Origin: Kribbella jejuensis
Lineage (GTDB): Bacteria > Actinomycetota > Actinomycetes > Propionibacteriales > Kribbellaceae
Length of the DNA: 64,000 nucleotides
Reading direction: 5' to 3'
Assembly: GCF_006715085.1 (NCBI RefSeq)
Contig: NZ_VFMM01000001.1
Location: forward strand, 868,001-932,000
In this document: piece after piece, positions 58,652-64,000 of the stretch
Position numbering within the stretch: position 1 is the stretch's first letter
Layout of the letters: the number at the start of each line of letters is the position of its first letter
The notes under the pieces: generated by a model
The model's input: the letters and a program-made list of their open reading frames with translations, nothing else
Told to the model about the DNA's origin: nothing
The model's database searches: none
Made by a program: the position numbers and the translations under genes

Positions 58652-60751
58652 TCAGTTGAAGGTGAGCCAGGTGCCCGCGAGGGGCTGCTGGCCGATGCCG
58701 GGCTTGGACCAGTCGCAGACGCCGGTGGGGAAGATCGTTTGGAGGCGGTGCCAGTCGGCATCGGTGAAGGTGGGGTAGTCCGACCGCACCGGCGCGCGGA
58801 GCTTGCACTTGATGATGTCTGCGGCGATGCCGGCGCCCGCGACCTCGCGGGGGAAGGACGCCGACGGGTAGAGCTTCTCGCAGGTTGAGGACGGGTTGCG
58901 GTCCAGCGGCTGAGCGACGAAACCGGATGGACCGCGGCAGCCCTCGACCAGGGTGGCGGGCCGGGCGGCGATGATTTTCGCGATCCTCGGGCGCGCTGTC
59001 TCGTCGGCCGTCAACACGGTCAGCCATTGGTCCATCGAGTCGACGGCATGCTGCAGTAGCGGGCTCGCGGTGGAGAAGAGGCCGTAGCGCGCGTCCTCGA
59101 GCAGGCTGACCTGGTTCGCCGCCGTGCCGTTCGCCTTCAGCAGCCGAGCCCGCAGCGAGAGTGTGTGGTACCGGACGTGGATGTCGCCGTACGACTGCGT
59201 GTCGTAGTACGCGCGGTAGTCGATGATCGGCACGTCCTTCAACCCACCGCCACCGCTCGTCAGCCGCCCGGTCCGGTACGCCGCCCGCACCGCCAGCGGA
59301 TCCGCGACGGTACGGCGTGGTACCAGGTTGGCGTCGGCGTCGAACCCGCCGATCGACGCGTTCAGGTCGAGGAACTGCGCCGGCGTGATCGCCCCGGACT
59401 TCAGCACCTTCCAGCCGTACTGCACGCCGACGTTGTCGAGCGGCCGCCGTACGAATCCGGTCGACGGATCCACCCCGTACACGTTGATCGTGTGGTCGAA
59501 CACATCGCACCGCGTGCCGCGAGGGTTGGTCACCGGGTCGTACCGCAGGCCCACAGGTGCCATCCCGCAGTTCTGCCGCGGGTCGATCCGCGCGGCAGAG
59601 AGCGCCATACTCGGCAGCGTCGCGTACGTCTGGAACCCCGACACCTTCCGCTTCTGCTCCTGCGTCCACGGCACCCGGGCCCGGGACGCGAAATAGGAGT
59701 CCAGCAACCGCGAGTCGCTGATGAACGACACCGTCCCGAACCCGACCTCCGGGAACGAGCACCCGACGAGGATGCCGTCGAAGATCCCCGGATAGTTGTC
59801 GGTGATCTGGTGCGCCTGGTACGACCCGCCCGAGCACCCGAAGCCGACAGTGAAATCGGGCCGCCCGTAGTGCTCGACGAACAGTTCCTTCGTCATCATC
59901 GCCGACTCGGCCGCCGTCAGGTCGTTGCAGTTCTGCCCGAAGACGTTCAGCGACGACGACAGCAACGCGTACCCACGCCCGAGCAGGAAGGCGTCCGTCA
60001 CACCACCGGTCGTCGTCCCGGACCGGTACCACCCACCGGCGCACCCGCCGCCGAGCGTGAAGATCACCCGGCCGTTCCAGCTGCTCGAACGCCGCGTCGG
60101 CGTCGGCGCAGCCTCTCGCAGTGGATCGTGCAACATGGTCGTCTGGACGACGGCCCGGTTCGCGCTCCCGGTCTCCATCCGCACGATGAACGGATCACCG
60201 TCGTCGGTCTGCGCGAGATCGGCCGGATACGACCTCGTACCGGCCGGCCAGGCAGCCCATCGCCCCGCGGTGGTCCGGTAGAAGTAGTCGACGCGCGGCG
60301 CAATCGTGCAGTTCTCGTCCAACGGAGCGCCGAGCGTCCCGCCGATCACCGGGATCGTGAACTGCGCGGTCTCACACCGGAACGGCTGCTCGTGCGGCCC
60401 GGAGAACACCGGCCCTTCGCGCGGATAGTTCCGCACTTCCAGCGTCGTACCGCGTCCGTTCCCGGCGGCCCGGAGTACGTTCGTACCGAGCCGCAGGCCG
60501 CCGACCAGGCCGGTCAGACCGTCGCCGTCGGCAACGAACAACGACGAGACGTCGCGACCGTTCAAGGAGACCTGCACGTGCGCGTCCGGCGAAGCGACGT
60601 GCACCAGCGCGTCGCCGCCGGTCACCTTGTCGGGGTGCCCGGACAAGATCTCCAGCTTCAGGTCCCGGGACGCGGCAGCCGGGACCAGCGGTACGACGAG
60701 CGCACCGGCGAGCAGCGCGAGGAGCAGGCGGACCGGTCGGGAACGAAGCAC
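58652..60751 (-). CDS. Secreted esterase-like protein (DUF6351-type)
   Basis: 699 residues. A Sec signal peptide occupies about 1-28 (RPVRLLLALLAGALVVPLVPA, split by one residue). A beta domain with VHVASPDAHVQVSLNGRDV follows, then an alpha/beta-hydrolase core with the nucleophile elbow VGFGCSGGSYQA near 295. The surrounding tannase/feruloyl-esterase-like pattern (LFVEHYGRPD; DGILVGCSFPE) supports esterase chemistry on an extracellular ester. The catalytic Asp and His are not assigned. It matches what I know as DUF6351. The following gene is convergent to none and lies on the same strand. Confidence 0.82.
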   Translation of the reverse strand: MLRSRPVRLLLALLAGALVVPLVPAAASRDLKLEILSGHPDKVTGGDALVHVASPDAHVQVSLNGRDVSSLFVADGDGLTGLVGGLRLGTNVLRAAGNGRGTTLEVRNYPREGPVFSGPHEQPFRCETAQFTIPVIGGTLGAPLDENCTIAPRVDYFYRTTAGRWAAWPAGTRSYPADLAQTDDGDPFIVRMETGSANRAVVQTTMLHDPLREAAPTPTRRSSSWNGRVIFTLGGGCAGGWYRSGTTTGGVTDAFLLGRGYALLSSSLNVFGQNCNDLTAAESAMMTKELFVEHYGRPDFTVGFGCSGGSYQAHQITDNYPGIFDGILVGCSFPEVGFGTVSFISDSRLLDSYFASRARVPWTQEQKRKVSGFQTYATLPSMALSAARIDPRQNCGMAPVGLRYDPVTNPRGTRCDVFDHTINVYGVDPSTGFVRRPLDNVGVQYGWKVLKSGAITPAQFLDLNASIGGFDADANLVPRRTVADPLAVRAAYRTGRLTSGGGGLKDVPIIDYRAYYDTQSYGDIHVRYHTLSLRARLLKANGTAANQVSLLEDARYGLFSTASPLLQHAVDSMDQWLTVLTADETARPRIAKIIAARPATLVEGCRGPSGFVAQPLDRNPSSTCEKLYPSASFPREVAGAGIAADIIKCKLRAPVRSDYPTFTDADWHRLQTIFPTGVCDWSKPGIGQQPLAGTWLTFN

Positions 60752-60790
60752 GGATCCTCCTTGCTCGGCGACTACCTCATTGTCACGCGC

Positions 60791-62341
60791 TCAGGAGTCA
60801 CGGTGGGTGCGGATCTCTTCCGGCCAGGCCAACGGGATCTTCAGGTTCTCCGACAGCAGGCGCTGGTAGTCGGCCAGGTGGGTGGGATCGTTACGGACCT
60901 TGCGTGGGGACAGCCCTTCGGTCAGGCAGAACCCGACCAGTGCGCCGACCGCCTCGCCGATACTCCATTCGACCGGGTGCAGGCGGTAACAACCGTTGGT
61001 GATGTGCGTGGTACCGATGTTCTTGTTCGCCGGGAGCAGGTTGTCGACCCGCACCGGGATCAGCGCGCCGAGCGGGATCTGGAACGGGTACGCCTCGATG
61101 TCGACGTAGCTGCGGCCGGCCGTACTCGGGTGCAGGTCGATCCGGTACCGGCCGAGCCCGACCGTGTCCGCGAAGATCTCACTGCCCGTGGAGGAAGCCC
61201 GGGCCTCGACGCCGACGTGCTGCTCGAGCACAGTGAACTCGGCCTGGATCCGGCGCGCTTCCCGGATGTACGGCGTCTTCGCGAGACCGTCCGCCGTACC
61301 GGTGACATCGGGGCGCAGGCGCAGCCCGGGGTACCCGCCCTCGGTCTGCATCCAGTACAGGAACGACAGCGACAGGTCTCGGCTCGCCGCCAAGGCGTCC
61401 GAAGCCTCCGGAAGCAACGGCTTCTCCCAGTAGTCGAGCTGCGGCCAGTTCACCACCGTGACGTCCGGGATCGCCTTGTCGACAAAGTTGCTACTAGCAA
61501 GGATCTGCCGGTACCGCCAGAGCGAGAACGGCGCGCGCTTCGACGGGTTCGCCTCGAGCAGCTTCCACTCGCGCCGCTCCAGCGTCACCGGTACGACGTC
61601 CGTCCAGGACAACTGTGATCCCGGCCAGAACGGCGCGACCGTGTCCCGCCAGTGCTCGTAGCCGGCGGGGCGGTCGATCGTGTGGTCCTCCCCCGGCCGG
61701 TGCTCGAGCGCGAAGCACCACGAGAACGCCTGCTGATCAAGGGGATTCGCGACCTCGGGCGCATGCAGCTCGCCGGTCTGGTCGCGGCCTTCGGCGCCGA
61801 TCACATGCTCGACGCCGCCGAGCTCCAGCAGGTCGCCGAGCTCGGTCGCGTCCACGACGTACGACGCCGACACCGTCACCTCGTCACCCGTCCGGAGGTC
61901 CTTGAGCGTGACCGCCTCGATCACGTCGCCGTTCGTACCGACCTCGACCGGCTCGTGCTCCATGAACACGATCAGCCGCCCGGACGCCCGCCACGGCGCG
62001 AGCATCTCCTCCAGGACAGCGGCGGCGACACGCGGCTCGTGGCAGAACCGGCTGACCACGCCGAGCCCGGGATCGAGCAGCGGATCGGCCGCGGCCTCGG
62101 GCGTCAGTGGGTAGTTGCGCCGGTAGTACTCGCGGATCCGGCGGCGGAGTTCGGCGTACCCGGAGGCCGCGTACTGCTCGATCCACGGGTGCTCGTCCGG
62201 CGGCACCAGTTGGCTGGTCAGCTGCCCACCGAGCCAGTCGGTCGGCTCGGTCAGGACGACGCGGCGGCCGAGGCGGACCGCGGTCAACGCGGCGGCGACA
62301 CCACCGAGCCCACCGCCGACGACCAGGACATCAGTTTCCAC
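60791..62341 (-). CDS. FAD-dependent oxidoreductase (FAD-dependent oxidoreductase family, glycoside-cluster type)
   Basis: 516 residues from GTG 62341, with AAGGAG 7 bases upstream inside the end of the LacI gene. The FAD fold is DVLVVGGGLGGVAAALTAVR near the N-terminus. A second FAD-contact strand YVVDATELGDLL is mid-protein, and NKNIGTTHITNGCYRLHPVE (FAD end) is near the C-terminus. The family is often found in polysaccharide-use clusters and the reaction is not known. It is co-transcribed with the LacI regulator (4-base gap), which points to a sugar-related substrate. Confidence 0.85.
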   Translation of the reverse strand: METDVLVVGGGLGGVAAALTAVRLGRRVVLTEPTDWLGGQLTSQLVPPDEHPWIEQYAASGYAELRRRIREYYRRNYPLTPEAAADPLLDPGLGVVSRFCHEPRVAAAVLEEMLAPWRASGRLIVFMEHEPVEVGTNGDVIEAVTLKDLRTGDEVTVSASYVVDATELGDLLELGGVEHVIGAEGRDQTGELHAPEVANPLDQQAFSWCFALEHRPGEDHTIDRPAGYEHWRDTVAPFWPGSQLSWTDVVPVTLERREWKLLEANPSKRAPFSLWRYRQILASSNFVDKAIPDVTVVNWPQLDYWEKPLLPEASDALAASRDLSLSFLYWMQTEGGYPGLRLRPDVTGTADGLAKTPYIREARRIQAEFTVLEQHVGVEARASSTGSEIFADTVGLGRYRIDLHPSTAGRSYVDIEAYPFQIPLGALIPVRVDNLLPANKNIGTTHITNGCYRLHPVEWSIGEAVGALVGFCLTEGLSPRKVRNDPTHLADYQRLLSENLKIPLAWPEEIRTHRDS

Positions 62342-62345
62342 CGAT

Positions 62346-63356
62346 TCACTCCTTAGCTCGTGGCGCGGCGACCGTTTCGCCCGCCACCAGGTCACAGGCC
62401 ACCAGTCGGCTGACCGGCGCGGCCTCCGGATCCTCGACCCGCGCGACCAGCGCGTCGATCGCGATCCGGCCGATCTCCTTGCGCGGGATCGCCAGGCAGT
62501 CCCAGCGCTCACCCGATCCCTCCAGTACAGCGACCGAGAGGTCCTCCGGCACCTGCCTGCCGCGCGCGGCCAGCCCCGTCCGCAGTTCCTCGGCCAAACT
62601 GATGCTCTCGGCAACCACCGCGGTCTCGGGACCGGTCGCCAGTTCGTCCAGCCATTCCTCGGACAGCCCCGGCTCGCCTCGGAACCCGGGCGACCGGTCG
62701 TGCAGCCCGAGCCGCTCGACCGCGGCGCGGTACCCGGCACGGCGGTCGAAGTACGCCTCCTGCTCGATGCCCTGCCGCAGGTAGGCGAAATACCGATGAC
62801 CGCGATCGGCGAGCGACGCCACCAGCCGGTCGGTGCCGTCGATGTAGTCCGGGACGATGCATGGGATCTCCGCGCCGGGCACCTCCCGGCGGCCGATGTG
62901 GACGAACAGGTACCCGTCGTGCCACAGCCGGGCGAGCTCCTCGCGATCGGTCGCGGCACCGAGCAGGACCGTCCCGTCCGCGAGGTTGAGCCGGTTGGTC
63001 CCGTCCCGGTAGATCCGCCGCCGGCCGTCGCTCGTACCGGTCGAAGTGAACAGGACCAGGTCGTACCCAAGCTGTTCGGCGCGCTCCTCGATCCCCAGCA
63101 GGAACTCGAAGTAGAAGTCCTCGCGGGCGTGCGGGAAGACCGCCTCGAAGGTGTGTACGCCGAGCAGCCGGTTGCGCTTGTTCCGCAGGTTCCGCGCGGC
63201 GGCGTTCGGGACGTACCCGAGCTCCTTGACCGCGGCCAGGATCCGCTCCCGCGTCTCGACCGGGATCCGGTCCACGTCGCCGCTCACGACCCGCGACACC
63301 GCGGACTGCGAGACGCCCGCGAGCCGGGCGACGTCGGACTGCCTTGGCGCTTTCAT
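62346..63356 (-). CDS. LacI-family transcriptional regulator
   Basis: 336 residues from ATG 63356 (GGGAG 5 bases upstream). The N-terminal HTH and hinge are typical: SDVARLAGVSQSAVSRVVSG, GYVPNAAARNLRNKR. A periplasmic-binding-like effector domain follows (FEFLLGIEERAEQLGYDLV; LADRGHRYFAYLRQG). It is transcribed with the FAD oxidoreductase. Overlapping palindromes at 63376-63395 upstream are probable self-operators. The sugar ligand is unknown. Confidence 0.92.
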   Translation of the reverse strand: MKAPRQSDVARLAGVSQSAVSRVVSGDVDRIPVETRERILAAVKELGYVPNAAARNLRNKRNRLLGVHTFEAVFPHAREDFYFEFLLGIEERAEQLGYDLVLFTSTGTSDGRRRIYRDGTNRLNLADGTVLLGAATDREELARLWHDGYLFVHIGRREVPGAEIPCIVPDYIDGTDRLVASLADRGHRYFAYLRQGIEQEAYFDRRAGYRAAVERLGLHDRSPGFRGEPGLSEEWLDELATGPETAVVAESISLAEELRTGLAARGRQVPEDLSVAVLEGSGERWDCLAIPRKEIGRIAIDALVARVEDPEAAPVSRLVACDLVAGETVAAPRAKE

Positions 63357-63375
63357 ACTTTCTCCCAGTGTGCAT

Positions 63376-63387
63376 TCATACGTATGA
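63376..63387. promoter_or_regulatory. Operator-like palindrome 1 before the LacI gene
   Basis: TCATACGTATGA is a perfect 12-bp palindrome. A related TACGTATGCG lies at 63410-63419. Confidence 0.55.
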
Positions 63388-63395
63388 GCGCTCAT
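63384..63395. promoter_or_regulatory. Operator-like palindrome 2 before the LacI gene
   Basis: ATGAGCGCTCAT is a perfect 12-bp palindrome whose core TGAGCGCTCA equals the core of the ideal lac operator. It overlaps palindrome 1 by four bases, 28 bases before the LacI ATG. Confidence 0.6.
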
Positions 63396-63448
63396 CGGCG
63401 AGCTGCTCTTACGTATGCGCAGAACCTACGAAGGCGACGGACAACCTG

Positions 63449-64000
63449 TCAAGGCCGAGCAACGACAATCACCGGATGCTTACCGGCCACCGCCACGTCG
63501 TACCGCGCCTCCACCCGCCACCTCCGCCGCAGCAGCTCGGTCTGCTCCGGCAGCAGAATCGTCACCACCAGCCCACCCGGCAACAGCACCTCCCGCCACC
63601 GCCGTAGGGCCGACGGAACGTCCTCAGACCCGACGCGCACATCCCACGGCGGATTGCTGAGCACCCGATCGAACCCACTCTCCACCCACCGAGCATCCCC
63701 GCGCCGCCACACCACCCCCGCACCCTCCGAATGACGTGCGCCCCGGCGGTCAGCGGCGCCTGCTGCGGTCGCCCAGTTTGCCCTGGCCGCTGCTGTGGCG
63801 GCGGGATCTCGGTCTATGCCGAGGTAGTGGGCTCTCGGCTCCAGGTGATGGGCTTCCAGAAGGATGGTTCCGGCGCCGCAGAAAGGGTCCAGTACTCGGT
63901 GCTCGGGCGCCGGGCCGGACAGGCGGGCCATCGCGGCGGCCACAGGTGGGTGGAGGCTACCGGGGACGGTGTGTTGGCGGTATGGCCGCCGGTGAAGGGG
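63449..64000 (-). CDS. TRM11/THUMP-type nucleic acid methyltransferase (N-terminus outside window)
   Basis: About 183 residues are visible; the frame stays open to the window edge. The first visible part reads YRQHTVPGSLHPPVAAAMARL (split by one residue), then the SAM site VLDPFCGAGTILLEA, a mid Asp LGIDRDP and the catalytic SNPPWD typical of base N-methyltransferases on RNA (TRM11, Trm14, RlmL group). The missing N-terminus probably holds a substrate-binding domain. The closing strands (VVTILLPEQTELLRRRW) complete the Rossmann core. tRNA or rRNA guanine is the most likely target. Confidence 0.85.
   Translation of the reverse strand, partial: PLHRRPYRQHTVPGSLHPPVAAAMARLSGPAPEHRVLDPFCGAGTILLEAHHLEPRAHYLGIDRDPAATAAARANWATAAGAADRRGARHSEGAGVVWRRGDARWVESGFDRVLSNPPWDVRVGSEDVPSALRRWREVLLPGGLVVTILLPEQTELLRRRWRVEARYDVAVAGKHPVIVVARP

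Noticed and set aside
58652..60751. Polyhydroxybutyrate depolymerase instead of a DUF6351 esterase
   Set aside because: The length, signal peptide and GCSGGS elbow fit the DUF6351/tannase-like group better, and no starch- or PHB-binding linker is seen.
1..64000. tRNA, rRNA, CRISPR array, prophage or insertion sequence
   Set aside because: No T-loop (GTTCRANNC with a matching acceptor), regular spaced repeats, transposase or phage structural genes other than the encapsulin fold were found by reading.

Overview
The window is high-GC actinobacterial chromosome. The gene content (NucS, encapsulin with DyP peroxidase, many ECF sigma factors, HisKA_3 two-component pairs, MeaA) and a GAGCGNAGCGAGC-type intergenic repeat suggest a Nocardioidaceae/Kribbellaceae-like soil organism. 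That placement is inference and rests on no database comparison. I annotate 66 protein genes. I found no rRNA, tRNA, CRISPR array, phage or insertion sequence. Coding density is very high and no gene-free stretch exceeds 300 bases.

Layout: 1-4.1 kb holds a Tat-exported M28 peptidase (cut by the left edge), an acyl desaturase and a divergent sensor kinase/response regulator pair. 4.1-7.4 kb is a three-gene polar amino acid ABC importer plus an AraC regulator, divergent from a phytanoyl-CoA dioxygenase-like enzyme. 8.3-9.6 kb is a zeta-toxin-type kinase with a small partner. 9.7-17.2 kb holds a doubled 3-hydroxyacyl-CoA dehydrogenase, a TfoX-like protein coupled to a methyltransferase, NucS, an unknown small gene, GlmS and an EF-hand glutaminase.

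17.4-29.6 kb is a catabolic block that I read as aldarate (galactarate/glucarate-type) use. It has a GntR-controlled talarate/galactarate-type dehydratase, a tripartite tricarboxylate-type transporter (TctCBA) co-transcribed with a glucarate-dehydratase-like enzyme, a divergent LysR regulator, and a kdgD-gudD-M55 aminopeptidase operon. A D-amino-acid oxidase and a homocysteine S-methyltransferase follow. 29.6-36.5 kb has a MocR regulator with AhpD-like and PEP-mutase-like genes, a SnoaL-tailed ECF sigma factor with a divergent SDR, a large unknown protein and a PPOX-fold oxidase.

36.5-43.3 kb has an operon of two DksA/TraR zinc fingers and a short MreB-like protein, divergent from a second two-component pair. 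It also has a GntR/amidohydrolase unit with matching operators, a DUF488 protein and an ECF sigma factor with a membrane partner. 43.3-48.8 kb has the DyP-encapsulin operon, an aldo/keto reductase, the B12 mutase MeaA and a STAS protein. 48.8-57.7 kb has another sigma/membrane-partner pair, SppA, the B12 adenosyltransferase PduO, MurA with the Asp-for-Cys active-site change, FabV and a large helicase. 57.8-64 kb has a nucleotidyltransferase, a secreted esterase-like protein, a LacI regulator co-transcribed with an FAD oxidoreductase, and a TRM11-like methyltransferase cut by the right edge.

Two features recur. Convergent neighbours often overlap or abut at their stop codons, and several start codons sit 6-8 bases after a TAnnnT -10-like hexamer, which suggests leaderless mRNAs. 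The most unusual structure is a 165-bp palindrome lying in frame inside the N-terminus of the M28 peptidase gene.
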